Of a DNA stretch of 64,000 nt, positions 28,634 to 37,823 are shown piece after piece. The notes under the pieces are model-generated. The model was not told the origin of the DNA, did not search any database, and was given only the letters and a program-made list of their open reading frames with translations. Within the stretch, counting starts at the first letter, position 1, and every line of letters starts with the position of its first letter. Source of the stretch: Microbacterium sp. nov. GSS16 (GTDB lineage Bacteria > Actinomycetota > Actinomycetes > Actinomycetales > Microbacteriaceae); NCBI RefSeq assembly GCF_028198145.1, contig NZ_CP116338.1:1364001-1428000 (forward strand), written 5' to 3'. Position numbers and translations under genes: made by a program.

Positions 28634-28677
28634 ATGAAGAAGCCCGCCGCCCCTTCCGGGGTGGCGGGCTTCTTCAT
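28634..28677. terminator. Bidirectional terminator between rplQ and acyl-CoA ligase
   Basis: A 20-bp stem (ATGAAGAAGCCCGCCGCCCC with its complement, one G-T pair) and a TTCC loop. A-rich on one side and T-rich (CTTCTTCAT) on the other, so it serves the convergent genes on both strands. Confidence 0.9.
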
Positions 28678-28689
28678 ACGGCACGCAGG

Positions 28690-30273
28690 TCAACCGGCCT
28701 GTCGTGCGCGCAGATCCTTCCGCAGGATCTTGCCGGATGCCGACTTCGGGATCCCGTCGATGAACTCCACCTGCCGCACCTTCTCGTGCGGTGCGACCTT
28801 CGACGCCACGAACGTCATGACATCCTCCGCAGTGAGCGTCGCATCCTGCTGTGCGACGACGAACGCCTTCGGCACCTCCTGGCCGTCCTCGTCCTGAGCG
28901 CCGATCACGGCCGCGTCCGCGACCAGCGGATGCTCGAGCAGCACCGCCTCGAGCACCGCCGGCGCCACCTGGTAGCCCTTGTACTTGATCAGCTCCTTGA
29001 GGCGGTCGACGATCCGGAACGTGCCGTCGGAAGCAGCCGTCGCGATGTCTCCGGTGTGCAGCCATCCATCGGCATCGAGCATCTCGGCCGTGGCATCCGG
29101 TCGGTTGAGGTAGCCGACCATGACCTGCGGCCCGCGCACCCACAGCTCGCCGGGGGCGCTGTGGCCGTCGGCGGGAACCTGCACGTCCGCACCCGTGTCG
29201 GGATCGACGAGTCGTGCCTCGGTGTTCGGCACGAGCGGCCCGATCGACGACTTGTCGATCTCAGGACGCCCTGCCGGGATCAGGTTGACGGCCGGGCTGG
29301 TCTCGGTCATTCCGTAGCCCTGCACCACCTCGCAGCCGAGGCGGGCCGCGACGGCGGCGGCGAGTCCGCCGTCGAGCGGAGCCGCGCCCGAGAAGATCAC
29401 CTTGACCGCCGACAAATCGTACTGATCGACGACGGGATGCTTGGCCAGGGCGACGGCGATCGGCGGCGCGACGAACACCCATGTCGTGCGATGCTCGGAG
29501 ATGATGCGCAGGAACTCGAGAAGGTCGAACTTCGGCATGGTGACGAGCCCCGCGCGCTGACGCAGCGCGAAGTTCAGCAGCACGGTCATGCCGTAGATGT
29601 GGAAGAACGGCAGCACGGCGAGCACGCGATCGGTGTCGTCGACGCTCAGCATCGCCCGGGCCTGGGCGACGTTGGCGATGAGGTTGCGGTGGGTGAGCAT
29701 GACGCCCTTGGGTCGCCCCGTCGTGCCCGACGAGTAGGGCAGCACAGCGAGATGGGTCGCCGGGTCGAACGACACGTCGGGGGCGGCGTGTCCCTCGCCG
29801 AGCAGATCGCGCAGACCCGGATGCCCGGCCGCGCCGTCGAGCACGATCAGGTGGTCGTCGGCGATGCCGCGCTGCGTCGCCGCAGCCCTCGCGCCGGCGA
29901 GCAGGGGCGACACCGTCACCAGCCACTCCGCGCCGGCATCGGCCAGCTGGTTCGCGATCTCGTCTGCTGTGTAGAGGGAGTTGATCGTGGTGGCGGTGGC
30001 TCCGGCACGCAGGATGCCGTGGAACACCGTGGCGAATGCCGGGACGTTCGGGCAGAGCACCCCCACCCGGTCGCCGACGACGATGCCACGGGCGGCCAGG
30101 GCGCCCGCGAACAGCCCGATCTGTGCGATCAGCTGGCGGTAGGTGGTCTCGCCGCCGGTCGTGCCGTCGACGATCGCGACGGTGTCGAGCGTCGACTCGT
30201 CGAGGTCGGAGAACAGGTAATCGTAGATCGACACCGCCGGGATCTCGACGTCGGGCAGAGGGCTGCGAAGCAT
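28690..30273 (-). CDS. AMP-forming acyl-CoA ligase (4-coumarate-CoA ligase-like)
   Basis: 527 residues of the ANL superfamily. P-loop-like SSGTTGRPKGVMLTH (about 180), adenylation motif QGYGMTETSP (about 318), the DGWLHTGDIA motif (about 397) and the C-terminal catalytic Lys in PKSASGKILRKDL are all present. It resembles plant-type 4-coumarate or medium/long-chain fatty acid CoA ligases; the acid used cannot be read from sequence. Start at ATG 30273, with AAGGAG upstream on the minus strand. It may be a single-gene unit, convergent with rplQ and downstream of the regulator on the same strand. Confidence 0.9.
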   Translation of the reverse strand: MLRSPLPDVEIPAVSIYDYLFSDLDESTLDTVAIVDGTTGGETTYRQLIAQIGLFAGALAARGIVVGDRVGVLCPNVPAFATVFHGILRAGATATTINSLYTADEIANQLADAGAEWLVTVSPLLAGARAAATQRGIADDHLIVLDGAAGHPGLRDLLGEGHAAPDVSFDPATHLAVLPYSSGTTGRPKGVMLTHRNLIANVAQARAMLSVDDTDRVLAVLPFFHIYGMTVLLNFALRQRAGLVTMPKFDLLEFLRIISEHRTTWVFVAPPIAVALAKHPVVDQYDLSAVKVIFSGAAPLDGGLAAAVAARLGCEVVQGYGMTETSPAVNLIPAGRPEIDKSSIGPLVPNTEARLVDPDTGADVQVPADGHSAPGELWVRGPQVMVGYLNRPDATAEMLDADGWLHTGDIATAASDGTFRIVDRLKELIKYKGYQVAPAVLEAVLLEHPLVADAAVIGAQDEDGQEVPKAFVVAQQDATLTAEDVMTFVASKVAPHEKVRQVEFIDGIPKSASGKILRKDLRARQAG

Positions 30274-30311
30274 GTGATCTCCTTCGATCAGAGCGGGCGG
30301 CTTGCTGGGCG

Positions 30312-31568
30312 TCAGTCTCGCACGGTCTGAGACACCGTCTCAATGATCCGATAGCGGGTGCCGGGGCGCCCCTTGGTCGAATAGTCCAGCGTGCGCACGG
30401 CACGGCCGGTGCTCGCGAGGTGCTCGAGATAGCGCCGCGCGCTCACCCTCGACATCCCGAGCACCTCGCCGAGCTCGGCGGCTGACGTGTCGGGGTGCTC
30501 GTCCAGAGCGGTGACGACGCGGTCGAGGGTCTCGGCGCTGAGGCCCTTGGGAAGGCCGGCACGGCGTCGGAAGGCGATGATGGCGTCGGCCGCCTCGACC
30601 CGGCGCACGACATCGTGCAGCTCGGTGTGATCGCGCAGCAGCAGAGTGGCATCCACCGCCTCGCCGCCCTGCCGCGCACCGGTGCCGCGGGCGACCAGCA
30701 CGTGACTGCCGACGATCACCGGACGACCCGCGTCCTCACCGTCACGGAGCACCGCGCGCAGCTCGTCGTCGAGCACATCGGCCGCACGAGCGCCGGTGAG
30801 CTCGCTCGCCTCCGCTCCCAGCAGCCGGGCCGCGGCATCGTTCGCCAGGGTGATGGTGCCTGAGGCGTCGACCGTGATGACACCCTCGCTGAGGCCGTGC
30901 AGCGTCGTCTCCTGATTGCGCACGAGCGCGGTGATCTCGTGCGGCTCGAGCAGGTGGATACGCCGTCTGATCACCGAGGTCACCCACGCCGAGCCGAAGA
31001 GCCCCAGCACGACTGCGGCCAGCATCGCGCCGATGATCCAGGTGAGATTCCCGACGAACTCGCCTGTGCCCTGCGACTCGAGGATGCCGACCGAGACCGT
31101 GCCGATCACATCGGAGCCGTCGAACACCGGCACCTTCACACGCCATGACGGGCCGAGCGTGCCGGTCTGCGTGCCCATGTAGATCTCGCCCGAGAGCGGC
31201 ACCGAGGCATCGGTCGAGACCTTCTGCCCGATCCGCTCCGGATTCGGATGAGAGAAGCGGATGCCGTTCGCGTCGGCGACGACGACATACGTGAGATCGG
31301 ATGCCCGGCGGATGGTCTCGGCCAGCGGCTGCACGGTCGCCGACGGGTTCGCGTCGTCGAACGCATCGAGCACCACGGGCATTGACGCGATCGACTGCGC
31401 CACCGCCAGCATGCGGTCTTCGTATGCGTCGCGAACCGTGTGCGCCTGGATGACGCCGGCCGTCACGCCGGCGATGAGCGTCACGACCGAGACGATCAGC
31501 GCCTGCAGCAGGATCAGCTGCACCCGCAGCGTCATCCCGCTGTGCCTCATCTGCGACGCGCGCATCAT
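30312..31568 (-). CDS. Transmembrane one-component regulator: CitA-like sensor fused to CitB-like HTH
   Basis: 418 residues in an unusual order. Membrane helix 1 (LQALIVSVVTLIAGVTAGVI), an extracytoplasmic PAS/Cache sensor like CitA/DcuS (SIASMPVVLDAF and HPNPERIGQKVSTD), helix 2 (LTWIIGAMLAAVVLGLFGSAWV), a cytoplasmic PAS domain (LSEGVITVDASGTITLANDA), then, straight after RDHTELHDVV, the helix-turn-helix end of a CitB/DcuR response regulator (LPKGLSAETLDRVVTAL, AELGEVLGMSRVSARRYLEH). The dimerisation His box, ATPase domain and receiver Asp domain are all absent, yet the frame is uninterrupted. Divergent from tctCBA, which it probably controls in response to a carboxylate. Start uncertain: ATG 31568, 31565, 31550 or 31535 are possible. 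Confidence 0.8.
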   Translation of the reverse strand: MMRASQMRHSGMTLRVQLILLQALIVSVVTLIAGVTAGVIQAHTVRDAYEDRMLAVAQSIASMPVVLDAFDDANPSATVQPLAETIRRASDLTYVVVADANGIRFSHPNPERIGQKVSTDASVPLSGEIYMGTQTGTLGPSWRVKVPVFDGSDVIGTVSVGILESQGTGEFVGNLTWIIGAMLAAVVLGLFGSAWVTSVIRRRIHLLEPHEITALVRNQETTLHGLSEGVITVDASGTITLANDAAARLLGAEASELTGARAADVLDDELRAVLRDGEDAGRPVIVGSHVLVARGTGARQGGEAVDATLLLRDHTELHDVVRRVEAADAIIAFRRRAGLPKGLSAETLDRVVTALDEHPDTSAAELGEVLGMSRVSARRYLEHLASTGRAVRTLDYSTKGRPGTRYRIIETVSQTVRD

Positions 31569-31636
31569 CCTCGAGGCCACCAGACCATTCTCGCCGAGCC
31601 GGGGAGCGGGGCAACGGCCGGTCGCGGGGCATGCGA

Positions 31637-31675
31637 GACCAATAGTTTCGAAAGCCCGACCAATGATTTCAGAAG
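31637..31675 (+). promoter_or_regulatory. Tandem 18-bp repeats, candidate operator
   Basis: GACCAATAGTTTCGAAAG (31637-31654) and GACCAATGATTTCAGAAG (31658-31675) match at 14 of 18 positions and start exactly 21 bp apart, two helix turns. They lie between the divergent regulator and tctC, as expected for a DNA-binding site of that regulator. Confidence 0.6.
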
Positions 31676-31739
31676 CAGATCCGGTGTCCCTCCGGTGCAT
31701 ACGGTTGCCAGCATCCCTACACCGCTCAAGGAGGAGCGC

Positions 31740-32756
31740 ATGAAGAAGTCACGCTCAGCTCTGGTCGCCATCGCCGCAGTCGCGGCACTGGCTCTCGCCG
31801 GATGCTCGTCGCAGAATGCCGCACCCGCATCGGATTCCGACGCGAAGGGCGACGCATCGTCGTTCACGGACGTCTCGCTCATCGTCCCCGCAGATCCGGG
31901 TGGCGGATGGGATCAGACGGGTCGGGCGATGGCGAAGGTGCTCACCGACGGCGACATCGTCGGATCGGCTCCGGTCACCAACGTCGGCGGCGCCGGCGGC
32001 ACCGTCGGCCTCGCGCAGCTCGCGAACCAGAAGGATCCGGCAACGCTCATGGTCATGGGGCTGGTGATGGTCGGCGCGATCGAGACGAATGCCTCGAAGG
32101 TGCGCCTCGAGGACACCACGCCCATCGCCCGCCTCACCGACGAACCTCTCGTGGTCGTCGTGCCCGAGAGCTCGAAGTACGACACCCTCGAGGATCTCGT
32201 CGACGACATCGTCGAAAAGGGCCAGGAGATCACGGTCACCGGCGGCTCCGCGGGTGGCGCCGACCACATCCTCGCCGGTCTGCTGCTCGAAGAGGCGGGG
32301 GTCGACGGGGCCGACATCCCGGCGAAGCTGAACTACACGCCGAACTCCGGCGGTGGCGAGGCCGTCTCGCTGCTCGTCGGCAACAAGGTGGCCGCAGGCA
32401 TCTCGGGAGTGGGAGAGTTCCTGCAGTACATCGAGGACGGCTCGATGCGCGCGCTCGCCGTCTCGTCGGCGGAACCCGTCGAATCGCTGCCCGACGTGCC
32501 CACCATCACTGACGCCGGGTACAACCTCGTGCTGACGAACTGGCGAGGCGTGGTCGCCCCCGGCGACATCTCCGACGCCGACCGTGACGAACTCGAGCGC
32601 ATCGTGACCGAGATGCACGAGTCGAAGGCGTGGACGTCGGAGCTCGAGACGAAGGGGTGGGCGGATGCCTTCCTCGCGGGCGACGAGTTCGACGCCTTCC
32701 TCGAAGAGAGCATCGCCGACGTCACCGGGACGCTCGAGAACATCGGACTGATCTGA
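31740..32756 (+). CDS. tctC: Tripartite tricarboxylate transporter, binding lipoprotein TctC
   Basis: Extracytoplasmic solute-binding protein of a TTT carboxylate importer. It has 338 residues with a lipoprotein signal (MKKSRSALVAIAAVAALALA then GC, Cys near residue 22). The mature part has VPADPGGGWDQTGRAMAK (about 51-68) and the VGGAGGTVGLAQLA loop that binds the carboxylate in Bug/TctC proteins. Start ATG 31740 follows AAGGAGG. First gene of tctCBA; one base separates it from tctB. Confidence 0.92.
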   Translation: MKKSRSALVAIAAVAALALAGCSSQNAAPASDSDAKGDASSFTDVSLIVPADPGGGWDQTGRAMAKVLTDGDIVGSAPVTNVGGAGGTVGLAQLANQKDPATLMVMGLVMVGAIETNASKVRLEDTTPIARLTDEPLVVVVPESSKYDTLEDLVDDIVEKGQEITVTGGSAGGADHILAGLLLEEAGVDGADIPAKLNYTPNSGGGEAVSLLVGNKVAAGISGVGEFLQYIEDGSMRALAVSSAEPVESLPDVPTITDAGYNLVLTNWRGVVAPGDISDADRDELERIVTEMHESKAWTSELETKGWADAFLAGDEFDAFLEESIADVTGTLENIGLI

Positions 32757-32757
32757 C

Positions 32758-33303
32758 ATGAACGCCCCGCACCCCGGGGCGACTGAGCGGGCCGAGGAGA
32801 CTCGGCCCGCTCAGCGGGTTCCCGTCGGAGAACTCGTCTTCGCCCTGCTCATGCTCGCCCTCGGCGCGTTCGCGCTCATCGGGGCCTTCTCGATCCACGT
32901 TCCCGTCGGCGTGAAAGTCGGTCCGACGATCTTCCCGATCTTCGTGTCGATCGTGCTGCTCGGCTCTGCGGTCGCTGTGCTCGTCTCGGTGCTGCGTGGA
33001 AACCGCGCCGAGCTCGAAGAGGGAGAGGACATCGACCCCGAGGCGAAGACCGACTGGCTCACCCTCGCGAAGATCGTGGGGGCCGTCGTCGCGCATCTGC
33101 TGCTCATCGACCTCATCGGGTGGGCGCCGGCGGCGGCGCTGCTCTTCGGGATCGTCGCGTGGTCGCTGGGCGCCAGGCGCTGGTGGCTCGCCTTCATCAT
33201 CGGCCTGGCGCTGAGCCTCGTCGTGCAGGTCGTCTTCGGCGGACTGATGGGGCTCTCGCTGCCCTGGGGACCGGCGCTCGGATGGCTCGGAGGGATGTTC
33301 TGA
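32758..33303 (+). CDS. tctB: Tripartite tricarboxylate transporter, small membrane subunit TctB
   Basis: 181 residues with four to five membrane helices (for example [19 protein letters not shown]) and the PTIFPIFVS motif after helix 1. The first 20 residues are hydrophilic. It forms the membrane complex with TctA. Its stop overlaps the tctA start (TGATG). Confidence 0.9.
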   Translation: MNAPHPGATERAEETRPAQRVPVGELVFALLMLALGAFALIGAFSIHVPVGVKVGPTIFPIFVSIVLLGSAVAVLVSVLRGNRAELEEGEDIDPEAKTDWLTLAKIVGAVVAHLLLIDLIGWAPAAALLFGIVAWSLGARRWWLAFIIGLALSLVVQVVFGGLMGLSLPWGPALGWLGGMF

Positions 33304-34850
33304 TGGACAGCTGGACTCTTCTTCTCGAGGGCTTCGCGACCGCGCTGCAGCCGCAGTACCTCGTCTTCGCGTTCTTCGGTGTGCTGGTCGGCACGGCCGT
33401 CGGGGTGCTGCCCGGCATCGGACCGGCCATGACGGTGGCGCTGCTGCTGCCGCTGACCTACACCCTCGACCCGACGGCCGCTCTCATCACCTTCGCCGGC
33501 ATCTACTACGGCGGGATGTACGGCGGCTCGACCACCAGCATCCTGCTCAACACCCCGGGCGAGTCCGCCTCGATCGTGACCGCGATCGAGGGCAACAGGA
33601 TGGCCAAGCTCGGCCGCGGCGCGGCCGCGCTCGCGACAGCGGCGATCGGCTCGTTCATCGCCGGCACGATCGCGACCGTGGGCCTCACGCTGCTCGCCCC
33701 GGTGCTGGCCCAGTTCGCGGTGAACCTCGGCCCTGCCGACTACGTCGCGCTCATCGTCATCGCGTTCGTCACCGTCGGCGCACTGATCGGCAGCTCGGTG
33801 CCGCGAGGCATGACGTCGCTCGGCGTCGGCCTCTTCCTGGGCCTGGTCGGCACCGACACGCTGACCGCTCAGCAGCGCTACACGCTGGGGCTGCTGCCCC
33901 TGTCGGACGGCATCGACATCGTGCTCGTCGCCGTCGGCCTGTTCGCCGTCGGAGAGACGCTGTACATCGCCGCGCGTCTGCGACACGGCGGGATCGACGT
34001 CATCCCGGTCACCGGCGGGTGGCGCAGCTGGATGACGAAGAGCGACTGGAAGCGCTCGTGGAAGCCGTGGCTGCGCGGCACCGCGATCGGCTTCCCGATC
34101 GGCACCATCCCGGCGGGCGGCGCCGACGTCGCGACCTTCCTCTCGTACGCCACCGAGCGCAAGCTGTCGAAGCACAAAAAGGAGTTCGGACACGGCGCCA
34201 TCGAGGGCGTCGCCGGACCCGAATCCGCCAACAACGCCGCAGCGGCCGGGGTCCTCGTGCCGCTGCTGACGCTGGGGCTGCCGACCACGGCGACCGCGGC
34301 GATCATCCTGGTCGCCTTCCAGGCGTACGGTCTGCAGCCCGGGCCGCAGCTGTTCCAGACCCAGCCCGCTCTCGTGTGGGCGCTGGTGGCGAGCCTGTAC
34401 CTCGGCAACGTCATCCTCATCGTGCTGAACCTGCCGCTGGTGGGGATGTGGGTGAAGCTGCTGCAGATCCCGCGCCCCTATCTCTACGCGGGCATCCTGC
34501 TGTTCGCCGCCTTCGGAGCCTACGCGCTGAACTTCGCGGTCGTCGACATCCTCATCCTCGCGGTCATCGGCGTGCCCGGGTACTTCATGCGCCGCTTCGG
34601 GTACCCCGTGGCTCCGCTGGTCGTCGGCATGATCCTGGGCCCGATGGGGGAGGAGTATCTGCGCAAGGCGCTGCAGCTGAGCCAGGGCGACCTGTCGACG
34701 CTGGTCGCGCAGCCGTTCGCGGCCACCGCGTACGCGGTGCTCGCGGCGCTGGTCGCGGGCGGACTCTGGCTGCGGCGTCGACAGCGCCGCTACGAGCAGG
34801 CGCTGACCGAGTCGATCGCCGTTCCTATCAAGGCCGACCAGGAGGTCTGA
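33303..34850 (+). CDS. tctA: Tripartite tricarboxylate transporter, large membrane subunit TctA
   Basis: 515 residues with about twelve membrane helices; the signature [20 protein letters not shown] (about 68-87) and [20 protein letters not shown] are diagnostic. It carries the carboxylate across the membrane, probably by Na+ or H+ symport (family knowledge). ATG 33303 overlaps the tctB stop; the frame is open upstream but inside tctB. Its TGA lies in the stem of the terminator. Confidence 0.95.
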   Translation: MDSWTLLLEGFATALQPQYLVFAFFGVLVGTAVGVLPGIGPAMTVALLLPLTYTLDPTAALITFAGIYYGGMYGGSTTSILLNTPGESASIVTAIEGNRMAKLGRGAAALATAAIGSFIAGTIATVGLTLLAPVLAQFAVNLGPADYVALIVIAFVTVGALIGSSVPRGMTSLGVGLFLGLVGTDTLTAQQRYTLGLLPLSDGIDIVLVAVGLFAVGETLYIAARLRHGGIDVIPVTGGWRSWMTKSDWKRSWKPWLRGTAIGFPIGTIPAGGADVATFLSYATERKLSKHKKEFGHGAIEGVAGPESANNAAAAGVLVPLLTLGLPTTATAAIILVAFQAYGLQPGPQLFQTQPALVWALVASLYLGNVILIVLNLPLVGMWVKLLQIPRPYLYAGILLFAAFGAYALNFAVVDILILAVIGVPGYFMRRFGYPVAPLVVGMILGPMGEEYLRKALQLSQGDLSTLVAQPFAATAYAVLAALVAGGLWLRRRQRRYEQALTESIAVPIKADQEV

Positions 34851-34885
34851 GCCGAGAGGGCCGGATGCCGAGCGGGCTCGGCTCA
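34848..34885 (+). terminator. tctCBA terminator
   Basis: TGAGCCGAG (including the tctA stop) pairs perfectly with CTCGGCTCA over 9 bp around a 20-nt loop. Confidence 0.55.
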
Positions 34886-34906
34886 GGAGCGCGGGGCCGC
34901 CGGCGA

Positions 34907-34912
34907 TAGTCT
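34907..34912 (+). promoter_or_regulatory. -10 box, probably leaderless start
   Basis: TAGTCT ends 7 nt before GTG 34920. Confidence 0.45.
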
Positions 34913-34919
34913 GAACTGC

Positions 34920-35717
34920 GTGAACGCAGAGCACCAGGCCATCACCCGGGGGCCCCGCGCCTACCTCTCCTTCATCGGCATCGGGCTTGCAGCGGGCCTG
35001 CTCTCGGGGCTGTTCGGGGTGGGAGGCGGCACGGTGATCGTGCCGCTGCTGGTGCTGCTGCTCAGCTTCGGTCAGCGGATCTCAGCCGGCACGTCGCTGG
35101 CGGCGATCGTCCCGACTGCGAGCGTCGGCGTCATCTCGTACGCGATGTCGGGCTCGGTGGCATGGCTCCCCGCGCTGATCCTCGCCGCCGGCGCGGTGGT
35201 GGGTGCGCAGATCGGCTCGCGGCTGCTTCCCCGCGTCTCGCAGACAGCCCTGCGCTGGGGCTTCGTCGCCTTCCTGCTCGTCGTCATCGTGAGCCTCTTC
35301 ATCGTGATCCCCTCACGGGCCGCCGAATTCGAGCTCGGCTGGCTCAACGGCATCGCGCTCGTGGCGGTCGGCGTGGTCACCGGCGTCATCGCGGGACTGA
35401 TCGGCGTGGGCGGCGGGGTGGTCGTCGTCCCCGTTCTCATGCTCGGCTTCGGCACGAGCGACCTCGTCGCCAAGGGCACCTCCCTGCTGATGATGATCCC
35501 GACAGCCGTCTCTGGGACCATCGGCAATCTGCGTCACCACAACGTCGACCTGGTGGCGGCCGCCCTGATCGGCGTCTCCGCCTGCACGACGACCGCGCTC
35601 GGCGCCTGGCTCGCGACGATGATCGACCCGTTCGCCGGCAACATCCTCTTCGCGGCGTATCTCGTCGTGATCGCCGTGCAGATGGCGCTGAAGGCACTGC
35701 GGTCGCGCACCCGCTGA
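34920..35717 (+). CDS. TauE/SafE family membrane transporter
   Basis: 265 residues with about eight helices in two repeated halves, each opening with a Gly-rich loop: GLLSGLFGVGGGTVIVPLLV (about 22-41) and GVIAGLIGVGGGVVVVPVLM (about 157-176). The family exports sulfite, sulfoacetate and other small anions; the substrate here is unknown. GTG start, no ribosome binding site, with a -10-like TAGTCT 7 nt upstream. Stand-alone unit between tctA and the dehydratase genes. Confidence 0.9.
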   Translation: MNAEHQAITRGPRAYLSFIGIGLAAGLLSGLFGVGGGTVIVPLLVLLLSFGQRISAGTSLAAIVPTASVGVISYAMSGSVAWLPALILAAGAVVGAQIGSRLLPRVSQTALRWGFVAFLLVVIVSLFIVIPSRAAEFELGWLNGIALVAVGVVTGVIAGLIGVGGGVVVVPVLMLGFGTSDLVAKGTSLLMMIPTAVSGTIGNLRHHNVDLVAAALIGVSACTTTALGAWLATMIDPFAGNILFAAYLVVIAVQMALKALRSRTR

Positions 35718-35763
35718 GGCATTCGCACAGCCCGCCAGGCAGAGCGCGTTCAGGGCTCCCCGG

Positions 35764-35769
35764 TAGGAT
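35764..35769 (+). promoter_or_regulatory. -10 box, probably leaderless start
   Basis: TAGGAT ends 6 nt before GTG 35776. Confidence 0.5.
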
Positions 35770-35775
35770 CGTGGG

Positions 35776-36237
35776 GTGCCCGTGAACAGTGAACTGGTCG
35801 GCAGGGAGTTCCCGCCGACGGCCCCGTACCTCGTCGGCCGTGAGAAAGTGCGCGAGTTCGCCCGCGCCGTCTTCGCCGACGCCCCGCAGCACATCGATGT
35901 CGACGCGGCTCGTGCCGCAGGCTACTCCGATGTCGTGGCGCCGCCCACATTCCCGATGGTGATCCAGGACCTCACTCTGCAGCAGCTGCTCAGCGAGCCC
36001 GACTCGGGCATCGTCCTCGCGCGCACGATCCACGCCGAGCAGCGCTTCCGGTACACGCGACCGATCGTCGCCGGAGACGAGCTCACCGCGCAGCTGGCCG
36101 TCACGGGCATCCGGTCGATGGGCGGCAACGCGATGATCACGAGCGAGGCGAGCATCACCGATGCCGCGGGCGCGCACGTCGTCACGGCCGTCAGCGTGCT
36201 GCTGGTCGGCTCCGACAGCGAAGGGGAGGCCGCGTGA
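35776..36237 (+). CDS. MaoC-type dehydratase, HadA-like subunit
   Basis: 153-residue hot-dog protein of the mycobacterial HadA class (MaoC N-terminal type): NSELVGREFPPTAPYLVGRE at the start and AVFADAPQHIDVDAARAAGY. In Mycobacterium this non-catalytic subunit pairs with HadB to dehydrate 3-hydroxyacyl-ACP in FAS-II. This organism probably does not make mycolic acids, so the substrate is uncertain. The next gene is the matching HadB. GTG 35776 lies 6 nt after TAGGAT; GTG 35782 is an alternative. Confidence 0.85.
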   Translation: MPVNSELVGREFPPTAPYLVGREKVREFARAVFADAPQHIDVDAARAAGYSDVVAPPTFPMVIQDLTLQQLLSEPDSGIVLARTIHAEQRFRYTRPIVAGDELTAQLAVTGIRSMGGNAMITSEASITDAAGAHVVTAVSVLLVGSDSEGEAA

Positions 36238-36638
36238 TGGCCGAGTTCACGGTCGGTGACGTCATCGCCGAGCGCATCGTGCACCTCACCCGCGAATCGC
36301 TCGTGCGCTACGCCGGCGCCTCCGGCGACTTCAACCCGATCCACTACCGCGATGACGTGGCCGCCGCGGTGGGCCTCCCCGGCGTACTCGCGCACGGGAT
36401 GCTGACCATGGGCATCGCCTCGTCGGTCGTGCTCTCCGCTCTGCCCGCCGACACGCGCGTGGTCGACTACGGCGTCCGCTTCACCAAGCCGGTCGTGGTC
36501 GACGCCGAGGCGGGCGCCGACGTGCAGATCGTCGCGAAGGTCGGCGCCGTCGATGAGGTCGCTGCGCGCATCGATCTCACCGTGAAGGCGGCCGAGACGA
36601 CCGTGCTCGTGAAGGCCCAGCTGCGGGTCGCGCTCTGA
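36234..36638 (+). CDS. MaoC-type dehydratase, HadB-like catalytic subunit
   Basis: 134-residue single hot-dog protein with the (R)-hydratase motif: the catalytic Asp and His lie in YAGASGDFNPIHYRDDVAAA (about 24-43), followed by PGVLAHGMLTMGI. It forms a heterodimer with the preceding HadA-like subunit (family knowledge). It overlaps that gene by 4 nt if GTG 36234 is used; ATG 36237 is equally good. murB begins 2 nt after the stop. Confidence 0.88.
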   Translation: MMAEFTVGDVIAERIVHLTRESLVRYAGASGDFNPIHYRDDVAAAVGLPGVLAHGMLTMGIASSVVLSALPADTRVVDYGVRFTKPVVVDAEAGADVQIVAKVGAVDEVAARIDLTVKAAETTVLVKAQLRVAL

Positions 36639-36639
36639 C

Positions 36640-37791
36640 ATGGCATCCGCCGACGTGATCGAGGTCACCCCCGTCGCCCTGCGCGAGCTCACCACGCTGC
36701 GCACCGGCGCGGCCCCGCAGCGGATGCTCGAGGCGCGCACCCGCGAACAGCTGCTTGCCGCGCTGCAGGATGTCTGGGCAGCCGGTGAGGACTGGTTCGT
36801 GCTGGGAGGCGGATCGAACCTGTTCGTCGGCGATGCGCCCTTCGAGGGCACGGTGATCCGTGTGCTCACCGAGGGCATCGAAGAGCTGCCGTCGCCGCAC
36901 GAGGGCCGCGTCCGGCTGCGCGTGCAGGCCGGACACAACTGGGATGCCCTGGTCGCCTACACCGTCGAGCGCGGTTACGCCGGCATCGAGGCGATGAGCG
37001 GAATCCCCGGCACCGTCGGCGCCGCTCCGGTGCAGAACGTGGGGGCGTACGGGCAGGAGATCCAGGAGACGCTCGTCGAGGTCGAGCTGATCGACGAGCA
37101 CGAAGACACCCCCGTCGTGCTGCCGGCGGCCGATCTCGGCCTGGGCTTTCGCACCTCCGTGCTCAAGCACCACTACGGCGAGGCCGAGGGCCGGCGCGCC
37201 GTGATCGTCTCGGTGACCCTCGACCTCGCCGTCACGGGCGATGCAGGGCGCGTGGTGCGCGGCGAGCAGCTGCGCCGAGCCCTGGGACTGGAGGACTACG
37301 AGGCCGTTCCGCTCGCTTGGGTGCGCTCCCGGATCCTCGAGACGCGCGCCGCGAAGGGCATGCTGCTCGACGCCGACGACCCCGACACGTGGAGCGCCGG
37401 CTCGTTCTTCCAGAATGCGATCGTGCCCGAGCCCGTGGCGCGGACCCTCCCGCCGGAGTGCCCGCGGTGGCCCGTCGAGCCGGATCTCGACTCGGTGACC
37501 GTCATCCCGCTGGATTCGTACTACGGACTCGCACCGCGGGAGGAGAAGCCCGTCGCCTCGGTGAAGGTCAGCGCCGCATGGCTGATCGAGAACACCGGCA
37601 TCCGCAAGGGATTCCGTCTGCCGCAGTCCCGCGCGGGGCTGTCGACCAAGCACGCGCTCGCGCTCAGCAACAGGGGCGGCGCGACCGCGGCCGAGCTGAG
37701 CGAGCTGGCCAGGTTCATCCAGAGCCGCGTGCACGCCGAGTTCGGGCTGCTGCTGCAGCCCGAGCCGGTGCTCGTCGGCGTCGACCTGTAG
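36640..37791 (+). CDS. murB: UDP-N-acetylenolpyruvoylglucosamine reductase MurB
   Basis: FAD- and NADPH-dependent enzyme that makes UDP-MurNAc for peptidoglycan. It has 383 residues with the FAD-binding VLGGGSNLFVGDAPFEGTVI (about 48-67), SGIPGTVGAAPVQNVGAYGQ (about 120-139), the catalytic Ser in GSFFQNAIV (about 251) and ENTGIRKGFRLP. The gap between the NAD(P)H-side domains is typical of type I enzymes from actinobacteria. Cotranscribed with the two dehydratase genes. Confidence 0.95.
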   Translation: MASADVIEVTPVALRELTTLRTGAAPQRMLEARTREQLLAALQDVWAAGEDWFVLGGGSNLFVGDAPFEGTVIRVLTEGIEELPSPHEGRVRLRVQAGHNWDALVAYTVERGYAGIEAMSGIPGTVGAAPVQNVGAYGQEIQETLVEVELIDEHEDTPVVLPAADLGLGFRTSVLKHHYGEAEGRRAVIVSVTLDLAVTGDAGRVVRGEQLRRALGLEDYEAVPLAWVRSRILETRAAKGMLLDADDPDTWSAGSFFQNAIVPEPVARTLPPECPRWPVEPDLDSVTVIPLDSYYGLAPREEKPVASVKVSAAWLIENTGIRKGFRLPQSRAGLSTKHALALSNRGGATAAELSELARFIQSRVHAEFGLLLQPEPVLVGVDL

Positions 37792-37811
37792 ATCGAACGG
37801 GGCACCGCGCG

Positions 37812-37817
37812 TACACT
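37812..37817 (+). promoter_or_regulatory. -10 box, probably leaderless start
   Basis: TACACT ends 6 nt before ATG 37824. The same hexamer serves the rpsL and tRNA-Trp promoters. Confidence 0.5.
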
Positions 37818-37823
37818 CGCCGG

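Noticed and set aside
31440..31739. Upstream extension of tctC
   Set aside because: It would overlap the divergent regulator and bury the lipoprotein signal peptide, which begins at ATG 31740 behind AAGGAGG.
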